Part shown: piece after piece, positions 1 to 6,841 of the stretch
Position numbering within the stretch: position 1 is the stretch's first letter
Layout: each line of letters opens with the position of its first letter
Origin: Verrucomicrobiota bacterium
GTDB lineage: Bacteria > Verrucomicrobiota > Verrucomicrobiia > Limisphaerales > JAEYXS01
DNA length: 20,765 nucleotides
NCBI GenBank assembly: GCA_023431185.1
Contig: JAEYXS010000093.1
Span: 1-20,765, forward strand
Direction of reading: 5' to 3'
Position numbers and translations under genes: made by a program
The notes under the pieces: generated by a model
Seen by the model: the letters and a program-made list of their open reading frames with translations, nothing else
Told to the model about the DNA's origin: nothing
Databases searched by the model: none

Positions 1-42
1 TGTGGCTGCGCCGGGCGGGTTAATGTATTACCGAATCACTAC

Positions 43-71
43 AAGCCCGCCTTTTACACGGCGGGCTTTTT
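43..71 (+). terminator. Intrinsic terminator (plus strand)
   Basis: A perfect 9-bp stem pairs AAGCCCGCC (43-51) with GGCGGGCTT (60-68) across an 8-nt loop, and the T run continues to 71. It would end a plus-strand transcript whose gene lies before the window. The first 42 bases show no recognisable coding end. Confidence 0.75.
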
Positions 72-93
72 GCTTCATGCCTATCCGAAAAGC

Positions 94-118
94 AAAAACC
101 CCGGCCGAAGCCGGGGTT
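94..118 (-). terminator. Intrinsic terminator with UUCG tetraloop for the PEP-CTERM operon
   Basis: On the minus strand the stem AACCCCGGC / GCCGGGGTT (110-118 with 97-105) encloses a TTCG loop, the very stable cUUCGg tetraloop in RNA, and is followed by a T run (98-94). It sits 28 nt past the stop codon of the PEP-CTERM gene and would end that transcript. With the plus-strand terminator at 43-71 it makes a back-to-back pair. Confidence 0.85.
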
Positions 119-145
119 CGATTGCACACTAACAGGAGAATACTC

Positions 146-697
146 TTAGGCGTTGCGGCGGCGGCGGGCCAAGAGGCCGAGGCCACCGAGCACACCGAGC
201 GCGATCGTTGTCGGCTCCGGAACCGCTGCCAACTGGAAGCTGGTCAAGCCGGTCATTGCCGGAATTGAAGGAGCCAAGTCCACGGCCAAAGCCGGCGATA
301 GGAACGAAGTTGAAGTTCCACGAACCAAAGCGCTGTTAAACGATGTGATAGTGCCGCCTGCGTTATCCCAAGCACGCACTTGAAGTTGCGCTTGCGAACC
401 TGCTGGCACACCAGGAATTTGAACCGAGTTACCGCCGAAGTATCCGGCGAAACCACCAGTTTGAAAACTAATCGGGCTACCCAAAGCAATCAACGAGGAT
501 TCAGGCGTGCCAGCAGTGCCGTAGAACAATTGAACTGAAAAACCAGTTCCGGCAAGCGGCGTCGTGCCATCAACATTGAAGACAGGCGCGATAACACTTT
601 GGTCAGGAACCAAATTGCCAAAAATGAGGTTACCTTGGCCGTAAGTAGTACTGACCAAACCAACCATCAACGCAAACAATGCAATAATTTTCTTCAT
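146..697 (-). CDS. PEP-CTERM sorting domain-containing secreted protein
   Basis: A 183-residue exported protein. A signal peptide (MKK, hydrophobic core, cleavage near TYGQ at about residue 21) leads into a Gly/Ser/Ala-rich beta-type domain with no recognised enzyme motif. The C-terminus has the complete PEP-CTERM tripartite signal: VPEPTT (PEP at 160-162), a hydrophobic helix, and a final Arg cluster (ARRRRNA). In this family the signal is processed by an exosortase and the protein is released to or anchored at the surface with exopolysaccharide; the exosortase is not in this window. The gene begins 18 nt after the stop of the upstream secreted-protein gene with no clear Shine-Dalgarno sequence, so translational coupling in an operon is likely. 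The UUCG terminator follows. The sorting class is certain; the specific role is unknown. Confidence 0.92.
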   Translation of the reverse strand: MKKIIALFALMVGLVSTTYGQGNLIFGNLVPDQSVIAPVFNVDGTTPLAGTGFSVQLFYGTAGTPESSLIALGSPISFQTGGFAGYFGGNSVQIPGVPAGSQAQLQVRAWDNAGGTITSFNSALVRGTSTSFLSPALAVDLAPSIPAMTGLTSFQLAAVPEPTTIALGVLGGLGLLARRRRNA

Positions 698-715
698 AAC
701 AATGAAACGATAAGG

Positions 716-1360
716 TTAGTTAGAAGCAATACTGAAACTACGATCCCAACTGGTTCCGGTTCCTTTGTAAACAAAGAAGGACTCACCGACATTCACGCTC
801 GGCTCTGATGGGAACCAAGCATTGAAAGGGGCACCAAGCAGCTGATAGATATCGTAGCTAGTACCATTGTACTTATAAACCTTATCACCAACCGTAGCTG
901 GAAGCCCCAAAGCCGAACTCAAAGCACCGCTCTGCGGAACGATGGAGCTGCGGATAGAAAAGCCAGCTACCAAAGGATTCGAGAGGTTACCCGTTGGCAC
1001 TTCACCGGTGAAGGTCAGTGTGTATGGAGCAGCGGGGTTATAGAGGAAACCACCTTCACCCGGCAGGAGAGTTGCACTACCGTTAGGAAACCATGCGTTG
1101 AAGGGTGCGCCAAGATATTGACTAATATCAAATCCAGTCCCGTTAAACTTGTAGAATTTCGTACCAACGGCAGGCGTCGGCAGAATCTCACCAATCGTCG
1201 AACCAGAAGTAAACAACTGGTTGGCAATCATCGAGAAACCGGTCGGAATCGTCAGGTTGATATAACCGACAGAGTTCACCGAATACACCGTCTGAGCTTC
1301 GCTTACGGACGCCCCGGCCAGCGAGACCAGCCCTGCTAGAAGAAGTGCTTTAGTTTTCAT
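716..1360 (-). CDS. Secreted protein with two internal repeats (verrucomicrobial 'VYSVNxVGY' type)
   Basis: A 214-residue exported protein of unknown function. The ATG at 1360 is preferred over an upstream in-frame start at 1438 because it gives a clean signal peptide (MKTKALLLAGL..., cleavage after SEAQ, about residue 22) and has AGGAAG about 10 nt upstream. The mature protein starts TVYSVNSVGYINL and has two homologous units of roughly 75-80 residues. Each carries a K(F/V)YK(F/Y)NGT segment, a D-I-Y/S-Q-x-LGAPFNAWFP segment and a final (P)GExxF(L/V)Y segment. I recognise the opening from recollection as common in secreted hypothetical proteins of Verrucomicrobia, without known activity. It is followed after 18 nt by the PEP-CTERM gene, probably in one transcript. 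No C-terminal sorting signal is visible. Confidence 0.85.
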   Translation of the reverse strand: MKTKALLLAGLVSLAGASVSEAQTVYSVNSVGYINLTIPTGFSMIANQLFTSGSTIGEILPTPAVGTKFYKFNGTGFDISQYLGAPFNAWFPNGSATLLPGEGGFLYNPAAPYTLTFTGEVPTGNLSNPLVAGFSIRSSIVPQSGALSSALGLPATVGDKVYKYNGTSYDIYQLLGAPFNAWFPSEPSVNVGESFFVYKGTGTSWDRSFSIASN

Positions 1361-1394
1361 TTGTGAGTAACTTCCTGATTTAGTGTGCACGTTC

Positions 1395-1423
1395 AATTTG
1401 CCCAATGCCCCCGCACAAGTCAA
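1395..1423 (-). promoter_or_regulatory. Possible sigma70-type promoter for the secreted-protein operon
   Basis: On the minus strand TTGACT (1423-1418) is a near-consensus -35 box. A 17-nt spacer leads to CAAATT (1400-1395), only a weak -10. It lies about 35 nt upstream of the ATG at 1360. The spacing is right but the -10 is poor, so this is a suggestion only. Confidence 0.3.
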
Positions 1424-1465
1424 CGGCTTTTTTAACATAAACTGTTACAATTCTGTGGCTTTACG

Positions 1466-1488
1466 AAGTATTGCGCCACTCAATACTT
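1466..1488. repeat. Perfect 8-bp inverted repeat upstream of the secreted-protein operon
   Basis: AAGTATTG (1466-1473) and CAATACTT (1481-1488) are perfect reverse complements separated by 7 nt. The repeat lies between the 49-codon ORF and the secreted-protein operon, about 106 nt before the latter's start. No T run follows, so it is more likely an operator-like site or part of a 5' leader hairpin than a terminator. No binding protein can be named. Confidence 0.45.
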
Positions 1489-1510
1489 GACGCCCACTCC
1501 CGCCACCCCA

Positions 1511-1660
1511 TCAGCCCAATGCAACCTGTTTATTATCAACGATAAACGGGTGCTTTAAACCACGCGAAATCAACCTTTTCGCAATCGCCTTGCGCCCTTC
1601 AATCCAGTCCTTCAGGGGCACTTTGCCGCTCGCCGCCACGCTGAAAAATTGTAAATACAT
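1511..1660 (-). CDS. Small hypothetical protein, 49 residues
   Basis: A short ORF read directly from the minus strand, from ATG (1660-1658) to TGA (1513-1511). The product begins MYLQFFSVAASGKVPLKDWI and ends with KHPFIVDNKQVALG. It is basic, mixes Lys/Arg with aliphatic residues, has at least one Trp and Phe and no low-complexity tract, so it looks like a real protein and not chance translation. AGGGTG lies about 6 nt before the ATG and is a plausible ribosome-binding site. The same strand continues into the secreted-protein operon 150 nt later. I do not recognise a family. An 11-bp palindrome (ATACATTGTAT, 1655-1665) overlaps the start codon. Only conservation in relatives would settle whether it is translated. 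Confidence 0.45.
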   Translation of the reverse strand: MYLQFFSVAASGKVPLKDWIEGRKAIAKRLISRGLKHPFIVDNKQVALG

Positions 1661-1834
1661 TGTATTCACCCTGCCTTTACTTTGGCCATTCCCGCAGGAG
1701 GTGCGCTGGTTCTCTCCCGTTGTGCGGCCAGAATCCCGATCAGCTTGCCGGTGAGGACAGAATCAACGGTCATCGCCAATGAACACCCCGGCCTAGGGGT
1801 CCGAAAGATTCCAAGGCGCGAGCATTGTTCTTTC

Positions 1835-1917
1835 GCCCCTGACGGGGCTTGTCGATTCGTGCGCGTTTACCCACCGTTGAAACAGTGGGCTATTTTCAGG
1901 AAGTCCCTGGCGGGACT
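1835..1917. repeat. Cluster of three short hairpins, possible dispersed intergenic repeat
   Basis: Three inverted repeats follow each other in 83 bp: GCCCC-TGAC-GGGGC (1835-1848), CCCAC...GTGGG (1870-1889, with further weak pairing inside) and AGTCCC-TGGC-GGGACT (1902-1917). The surrounding non-coding stretch 1661-1982 has no convincing gene; its longer reading frames have the skewed look of chance translation. One frame reads PTVETVGYFQ, which I recall as a recurrent spurious peptide from intergenic repeats in related genomes (recollection only). The arrangement resembles a REP/BIME-type mosaic. Confidence 0.45.
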
Positions 1918-1982
1918 GGGGAGAGAGTGGCCGGTCATTTGCGCCACTTGAATTTTCCCGCAGGCACCGCGACACTGCGCGC

Positions 1983-2363
1983 ATGGCTTGGTTCTATCTT
2001 TTTTTGGGCGGCGCGCTGGAGATCATCTGGTTGATCGCCATGAAATACTCGAACGGTTTCCGGAATTTATGGCCGAGCGTCATCGTGGTCATCGCGCTGA
2101 TCGCCAGCATGTTTGTGGTCTCCCTCGCCATCCGTTCCATTCCCATGGGCACGGCTTACGCCATCTGGACGGGTATCGGCGCGGCGGGCGGAGCCATCGC
2201 GGGCATCATCCTGTTCAACGAATCAAAAGACTGGCTGCGCCTGCTGAGCATCGCGCTGATCATCGCGGGGATCGTGGGCTTGAAGATCACGGCGCCAGCC
2301 GATGCCGCCCCCCAACCGGTCACCGGAGCGCCAGCCCCCACGTCACCAGCAGCAGAAGGGTGA
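1983..2363 (+). CDS. sugE: Gdx/SugE-type SMR family guanidinium exporter
   Basis: A 126-residue small multidrug resistance protein with four membrane helices (about residues 2-20, 30-50, 57-78, 85-101). The Gdx subtype exports guanidinium in exchange for protons as an antiparallel dimer in the inner membrane. The subtype hallmarks are all present: the proton/substrate Glu13 in GGALEIIW, the KYSNGF loop after helix 1, Ser42, and Tyr59/Trp62 in GTAYAIWTGIG. The sequence closely tracks Gdx proteins as I remember them. About 20 Ala/Pro-rich residues beyond the usual end near residue 105 (from PADAAPQP) are unusual. No strong Shine-Dalgarno precedes the ATG and no convincing guanidine riboswitch was found upstream. 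The last 44 nt overlap the 3' end of the opposite-strand rhomboid gene. Confidence 0.93.
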   Translation: MAWFYLFLGGALEIIWLIAMKYSNGFRNLWPSVIVVIALIASMFVVSLAIRSIPMGTAYAIWTGIGAAGGAIAGIILFNESKDWLRLLSIALIIAGIVGLKITAPADAAPQPVTGAPAPTSPAAEG

Positions 2364-3186
2364 AGGTGATCAAGGCGAGCCGGTTGTTCGCGGCCTGCCG
2401 CTCCTGACGGTGGTTGCGCCGGAGCAGCCAGCCAAACAGCAGCCCGGCGGCGAACCCGCCCGCATGGGCCACCATGTCGCTCTGCGGATTCGCGCCCAGC
2501 AAAAGGAACAGCATCACCCCCACGCTGAGGGCCACCAGCAGGCGCTGGCGTTGCAACATCGGCAGGCCCTGGCCAATGACGGGTCGCGCGATCAAAAGTC
2601 CCAGCGCACCCATCACCATGCCCGAGGCACCGAGGCTGCGATAGGGTGGTTCGTAGATGAACCAGCCCGCGATATTGCCCGCCACTCCCGCCAGGTAAGC
2701 CGCGAGCAGCGCCCGCCCCAGCCCATAACGCGCCCCGGCCAGGCCGAAAAGCAGGAGGCCGATGCCGCAGTTCGCCGCCAGATGCGCCAGATCATGATGC
2801 AACGTCACGGCGGTGAAAAGCCGCCACCAATCGCCCGCCTCAAACCGGGTGCTGTCGGCGATGCCGGCCACGATCAACCCCGGCCATCTGGTGGTCAGCG
2901 CATGCCATAAGATCAGGCTCAACACCCAGAACAATGCGAGCGGTTCGAAAGGCGGTCCATCATCCGCGCGCTGCAACCACCAGCCCCAACTGCGATTCTC
3001 GCGGTGATACAGTTTAAGCGTCTGAAAGGCGCGGACTGAATCAGCCGCTGGCACTTGCAACGCGAGCCGCTCCTCGTCGACCTGCACGATGCTCACCTCG
3101 ATGCCCTGGCTGGCCAGCGCGAGGCTCCAGTCCAGCGCCTGCTGGCGGTCCTTGGTGGGGATGAGTGTTGGGGCGGGGTTGATCAT
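2320..3186 (-). CDS. Rhomboid family intramembrane serine protease
   Basis: A 288-residue membrane protein. Residues 1-75 form a soluble domain of mixed character, similar in position to the cytosolic domain of GlpG. The rhomboid core follows, with WWRLFT (WR at 121-122), the HxxxN element H135-LAA-N139 in helix 2, the nucleophile Ser188 in GASG, and the catalytic His241 in HAGG. These are all the residues needed for the Ser-His dyad, so the enzyme should be active on transmembrane substrates; the substrate is unknown. A basic stretch (RRNHRQERQ, about 256-264) precedes a last hydrophobic helix. It lies 69 nt downstream of the PhoD-like gene on the same strand and may share its transcript. 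GGATGGG a few bases before the ATG is a fair ribosome-binding site. Its 3' end overlaps sugE by 44 nt. Confidence 0.93.
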   Translation of the reverse strand: MINPAPTLIPTKDRQQALDWSLALASQGIEVSIVQVDEERLALQVPAADSVRAFQTLKLYHRENRSWGWWLQRADDGPPFEPLALFWVLSLILWHALTTRWPGLIVAGIADSTRFEAGDWWRLFTAVTLHHDLAHLAANCGIGLLLFGLAGARYGLGRALLAAYLAGVAGNIAGWFIYEPPYRSLGASGMVMGALGLLIARPVIGQGLPMLQRQRLLVALSVGVMLFLLLGANPQSDMVAHAGGFAAGLLFGWLLRRNHRQERQAANNRLALITFTLLLLVTWGLALR

Positions 3187-3255
3187 CTGATCCCATCCTC
3201 ATGCCTTGGGGACTGCCCGAGAATAACCGACCGTTTCAACCAGGGAAGAGGCTGG

Positions 3256-4323
3256 CTATTTCCCCTGCAATTCGCCCAAGCGGATCTTGTGCTCCAGTTG
3301 CGTCTTCCCCTCGACATCGAGGATCTGCAGGTGCAACTGCGTATCAAGCCTCGCCCAGTCGATGGTGAGCAGGCCGACATTTGCCTGGTGAAACGTCTTC
3401 GGGATCAAGCGGTATTTGTTCGGCGTGGGCGTGCCGCGCGGATGCACCTGGGTCATGGCGCTCGCCGTCAGCTCATAGAGCGGGTAGCCGGCCAGCCCGT
3501 CCATCCTGGAGAACTCGCACCAATGCCGGTCGCCGCTGAGGAAGAGCACGCCGTTGGCCTTGGTCCGTTTCAGCAGTTCCAGCATTCGCACTTTTTCATG
3601 CGGCAGATTCGCCCACGCCTCGCAGCCGGCCAGTTCCGGCACGAACTGGATGCTGGAGACGATGAGCCGCACTTCCGCCGGTTGTTGCAATTGCGCCTCC
3701 AGCCAGCGCCACTGCGTCTCGCCGAGCATGGTGGTACTCGTATCCTTCGTGGGTATGTAGGGGCCGCCGCTCGGCTCGATGCCGTGATCGCCGCGCGCCA
3801 ATGGGCTGCGGAAATAGCGCGTATCCAGCAGGATCACCTGCACACGTTTGCCTGCTGGCCCGTAGATTCGCGCATCATAGACGCCCTCCTGCTGGCGGCG
3901 CGGTGAATCCGCCGGTTCATCCAGCCAGTTGTGGAACTCCTGCTGGGCGCCTTGCTTGAAGGGGAAATTGCCGCCACCATCGTTCATGCCGTAGTCATGG
4001 TCATCCCAGGTGGCGAGGATGGGGGCTTTCTTTTTCAAGCCTTGGAAGAAGCGGCTGTTCTTCAGCGCATCATACTTCGCACGCATCACGGTCATGTTCG
4101 TGGTGTCGGCATAGACGTTGTCGCCCATGAAAATGAACAGGTCCATGGGCACGGTGAGGGTGCGGTCGAGCAGCGGATGCTCGGGCTTGTTCAGGCAGGA
4201 GCCAAAGGCGATGTGCGTGAGGGGACGGTCCGCCGCACGCGCCGGAGTCAAAGGCAGCAGCAGGGACAGCGCGAGCAGGAGAGAGGATGCGGTGTGTTTC
4301 ACTGGGCACAACTTTTCGGCCAT
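3256..4323 (-). CDS. PhoD-like metallophosphoesterase (alkaline phosphatase D family), secreted
   Basis: A 355-residue exported phosphoesterase. The ATG at 4323 is chosen because it gives a normal signal peptide (MAEKLCPVKHT..., hydrophobic core, cleavage after PARA at about residue 30); an in-frame ATG at 4416 would add 31 unlikely residues. Ordered metal-site motifs follow: HIAFGSC (about 38-43), MGDNVY (66-71), TWDDHDYG (105-112), LLDTRYFR (165-172) and LSGDRHW (262-268). This matches PhoD-like enzymes, which hydrolyse phosphomono- or diesters in the periplasm using a two-metal centre. The core is shorter than typical Bacillus PhoD and lacks its long N-terminal domain, so substrate preference is open. 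It is divergent from the lipoprotein gene and probably cotranscribed with the rhomboid. Confidence 0.88.
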   Translation of the reverse strand: MAEKLCPVKHTASSLLLALSLLLPLTPARAADRPLTHIAFGSCLNKPEHPLLDRTLTVPMDLFIFMGDNVYADTTNMTVMRAKYDALKNSRFFQGLKKKAPILATWDDHDYGMNDGGGNFPFKQGAQQEFHNWLDEPADSPRRQQEGVYDARIYGPAGKRVQVILLDTRYFRSPLARGDHGIEPSGGPYIPTKDTSTTMLGETQWRWLEAQLQQPAEVRLIVSSIQFVPELAGCEAWANLPHEKVRMLELLKRTKANGVLFLSGDRHWCEFSRMDGLAGYPLYELTASAMTQVHPRGTPTPNKYRLIPKTFHQANVGLLTIDWARLDTQLHLQILDVEGKTQLEHKIRLGELQGK

Positions 4324-4416
4324 CGCTGTCACGGACGCAAGCGGCAAACTTCCGGGCATGGTGCGCGGCGGACACTGCCATTTTTGCATTGCGACCGGCC
4401 AAAGGGGTGATAGCAC

Positions 4417-4440
4417 TTAGGGAGCACCCGATTTCCCTAA
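4417..4440. promoter_or_regulatory. Inverted repeat in the divergent promoter region
   Basis: TTAGGGA (4417-4423) and TCCCTAA (4434-4440) are perfect 7-bp inverted repeats around a 10-nt spacer; the centre-to-centre distance of 17 nt is close to two turns of DNA. They lie between the PhoD-like gene (minus) and the lipoprotein gene (plus), where a regulator could act on both. No promoter boxes stand out beside it. Confidence 0.4.
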
Positions 4441-4458
4441 AACCTATCGCACGTGGTT

Positions 4459-5511
4459 ATGACTGGAGGAACATTCATTCGTCGCGGCACGCCGTCCTTG
4501 CTGGCCTTTATCGCCCTGGGGCTTTGGCTGGCCACGGGTTGTTCGGACAAGAAGCCGCCAGTCCCGGCGGCCAAACCCGCGGAAGCGGCAGCCGCCCCGG
4601 TCGAGGCGCCCAAGCCCAAGGAACCGCCGGCCGAGTTAAAGCCCAGATGGGAGGTGGGCAAGCGTTACTTGATCCGGGAGGAGACCGTGCAGGAGGCCAC
4701 GATGACGCTGCCCAACCAGCCCGCTCCCACGAAGTCCGGCAATTCCGTGCGCCGGGATTTCGCCCTCACCATCCTCAGCGCCCGGCCGGAAGGCGGGCAC
4801 GTGATGGAGGCGGAGTTCGTGGCGAACAAGATCGAGGTGCGCATGGGCGACCGGGTGACGGCGAGTTTCGATTCGGCGTCCGACCCGAAAACCGACCGCA
4901 CGAATGCGCTGGCGAAGATGAACCGCAAGATCGCCGGGAACAAGTTCACGTATGTGACGGATGCGGCGGGGAACATCGAACGGCTGGAGGGGGTGTCCAA
5001 TCTGGTGCGCAAGCTGACGCTCGGGCTGGACCGGAACACGAGCACTTTGATCAAGGCGCAGTTCAGCGAGGAGCAGCTCAAGCGGCTGGGGCTGCTGCCG
5101 GAAGGCGTGCCCGCACAGGCGGTGGCGCCGGGAGATTCATGGACGAACAATTTCGACATGCCCATCAGCGGCGCGGTGGCGAAGTTCGATGTTCAATCGA
5201 CGTTAAGCGGCTATGAGGACCGGAATTCCCGGCGGTGTGCCATCATCAAGAACACCGGCACGGCGAAGATCGACCTGGGCAAGACACCGGCGGCGGCAAC
5301 GATGCAGTTCGAGAATGTGAAGCTGGAGGGCGAAGCCGTCTATGATGTGGAGAAAGGACTGTATGTGTCCTCAGACACGACGATGTCGCTGGAGATCAAA
5401 CTGAAGGTCGGCGGCCAGGACGTGACGCAGCCGGTGACCGTCAAGACTACCAAGGCCATCGTGGAGGCGTTCGACGCCCCCAAAGCGGCGGAACCGGCGA
5501 TGGCGAAGTAA
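4459..5511 (+). CDS. Exported lipoprotein of unknown function
   Basis: About 350 residues. A short N-terminus with RR, a hydrophobic core (LLAFIALGLWLATG) and Cys in LATGC give a lipoprotein signal, followed by SDKK and a Pro/Ala-rich linker to about residue 60. The rest is a beta-rich domain with alternating hydrophobic residues, including a GNIERLEG segment and a later GDSWTNNF. It may belong to a broad exported-protein group such as DUF6263; that is recollection, not a search result. The start is uncertain: GTG at 4453 and ATG at 4459 both lack an upstream Shine-Dalgarno, whereas a perfect GGAGGA at 4465-4470 points to an in-frame ATT at 4477, which would give an ideal 21-residue signal before the Cys. 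It precedes the next plus-strand gene by 73 nt. Confidence 0.8.
   Translation: MTGGTFIRRGTPSLLAFIALGLWLATGCSDKKPPVPAAKPAEAAAAPVEAPKPKEPPAELKPRWEVGKRYLIREETVQEATMTLPNQPAPTKSGNSVRRDFALTILSARPEGGHVMEAEFVANKIEVRMGDRVTASFDSASDPKTDRTNALAKMNRKIAGNKFTYVTDAAGNIERLEGVSNLVRKLTLGLDRNTSTLIKAQFSEEQLKRLGLLPEGVPAQAVAPGDSWTNNFDMPISGAVAKFDVQSTLSGYEDRNSRRCAIIKNTGTAKIDLGKTPAAATMQFENVKLEGEAVYDVEKGLYVSSDTTMSLEIKLKVGGQDVTQPVTVKTTKAIVEAFDAPKAAEPAMAK
4465..4470 (+). promoter_or_regulatory. Shine-Dalgarno sequence inside the predicted start of the lipoprotein gene
   Basis: GGAGGA, the strongest Shine-Dalgarno match noted in this window, lies inside the reading frame, 6 nt before an ATT codon (4477-4479). It cannot serve the ATG at 4459 or the GTG at 4453. 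It suggests initiation at ATT, or is chance coding of Gly-Gly. Confidence 0.4.
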
Positions 5512-5584
5512 GCGACGCGGTTCCAAGCGGCAGGGTACATTTGTAATGGCCGGAAAGCGGATTATTAAGATATAAGGACTGACT

Positions 5585-6835
5585 ATGAGTTCACGCAATC
5601 TGTTGATCGGTTCGATCGGGTTGAACGCCATTCTGGGTGTGACCGCCGTTTATCTGGTGACGAAACCGGCCCCCTCCGCCCCGGCACCCGTGGAAACCGC
5701 ACCGGTGAAAGTGGTGAAGCAGCGGGTCGAGGTGACCACGGTGGAGACGAACACGGTGGTGAAGCAGATCAACTGGCAGGTGGTGGAATCCGCCGATTAC
5801 AAGAAGTACATCGCGAACCTGCGGTCCATCGGCTGCCCGGAAGAGACCATCCAGGACATCATCAAGGCGGATGTGGACAAGCTGTTCGCCGCGCGGCGCA
5901 AGGAGATCGTGAAGCCGGGCAGCGATTTCAAATTCTGGGAGACCGGCATGCAATCGATGATGGGCAACACCGCAGACCCGGAGGTGGTGGGCAAGCTGCA
6001 GGCGCTGGCGCAGGAGAAGCGGGCCTTGCTGAAAGAACTGCTGGGCATCGAGGTGGAGGATAAACCTGACCTGATGGCGGCCTTCAACCCCTTTGAAAGG
6101 TTGCTGGGCTTCCTGCCGGAAGGAAAACAGACCAAGGTCATGGAGATGATGCAGCAGATGCAGGCCAAGCTGATGAAGACGATGGGCAATGGCGCGCCCG
6201 ACGAACAGGACCGCAAGAACATGCTGCAAGCGCAAAAGGACTTCGAGAAATCACTGGCTGGCGTATTGGACCCGCAGGAGTTCGAGCAGTACCAGCTGCG
6301 CCTGAGCCAGACATCCATGATGATGCGGATGGAGCTGGATGGCTTCACGCCGAGCGAGCAGGAGTTCAAAGACATCTTCAAGGCGCGCAAGGCGTTTGAT
6401 GACGAGTTCGGCCCCTTTGGACAGCTGGACCAGTCCAAGGAGGGTCGCGAGAAATATCAGGCCGCACAAAAGGAACTGAACGACCAGATCAAGAAGACGC
6501 TGGGGGAGGCGCGTTATGCCGATTACGAACGGGAGAAGGACTGGCAGTACAAGAGCGTGAGCAAATTCGTCCAGCGTCAGAATCTGCCCAAAGAGGCGGC
6601 CGTGAAAGTCTGGGACACCAAGAAGATCGCGGAAGCCGAAGCCAGCAAGGTGCGCAACAACTCCGCGCTGACCCAGGAACAGAAGAACACGGCCTTGCAG
6701 GGCATCCATCAGGCCACGCAACAGAATCTGCAGCAGACCCTCGGGAATGATGCCTTCCAGAAATATCAGGAAGGCAACAACGCCTACTGGCTGAAGTCCA
6801 TTGCCCCGGCCCAGCCCAAACCGACCGGCCAGTAA
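5585..6835 (+). CDS. Membrane-anchored, helix-rich periplasmic protein of unknown function
   Basis: A 416-residue protein with one N-terminal membrane anchor (about residues 5-25, LLIGSIGLNAILGVTAVYLV), a Pro/Val-rich linker (27-60), then a long, charged, almost wholly helical region rich in Gln, Lys and Glu. A YIANLRSIGCPEETIQDII segment (75-93) resembles a motif I have seen in many anchored hypothetical proteins of Verrucomicrobia (recollection). The Met/Gln-rich stretch around 180-200 (MMQQMQAKLMKTMG) looks like coiled coil. No catalytic motif is visible; a structural or chaperone-like periplasmic role is a guess. AAGGA lies 6 nt before the ATG. Its stop is only 6 nt from the stop of the convergent sulfatase gene, with no terminator between them. 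Confidence 0.85.
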   Translation: MSSRNLLIGSIGLNAILGVTAVYLVTKPAPSAPAPVETAPVKVVKQRVEVTTVETNTVVKQINWQVVESADYKKYIANLRSIGCPEETIQDIIKADVDKLFAARRKEIVKPGSDFKFWETGMQSMMGNTADPEVVGKLQALAQEKRALLKELLGIEVEDKPDLMAAFNPFERLLGFLPEGKQTKVMEMMQQMQAKLMKTMGNGAPDEQDRKNMLQAQKDFEKSLAGVLDPQEFEQYQLRLSQTSMMMRMELDGFTPSEQEFKDIFKARKAFDDEFGPFGQLDQSKEGREKYQAAQKELNDQIKKTLGEARYADYEREKDWQYKSVSKFVQRQNLPKEAAVKVWDTKKIAEAEASKVRNNSALTQEQKNTALQGIHQATQQNLQQTLGNDAFQKYQEGNNAYWLKSIAPAQPKPTGQ

Positions 6836-6841
6836 ACCGGG

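Noticed and set aside
1790..1830. Possible guanidine-I (ykkC) riboswitch before sugE
   Set aside because: CTAGGGGTCCG and TCCGAAAG recall ykkC motifs, but the remaining conserved helices and the later ACGG-type core are absent, and the order is wrong. Covariance-model search with the ykkC, mini-ykkC and ykkC-III models would decide.
1870..1890. CRISPR-like GTTGAAAC piece
   Set aside because: A single occurrence; no repeated unit at spacer distance.
1682..1951. 89-codon plus-strand ORF
   Set aside because: Crosses the hairpin cluster, no ribosome-binding site, composition like non-coding DNA.
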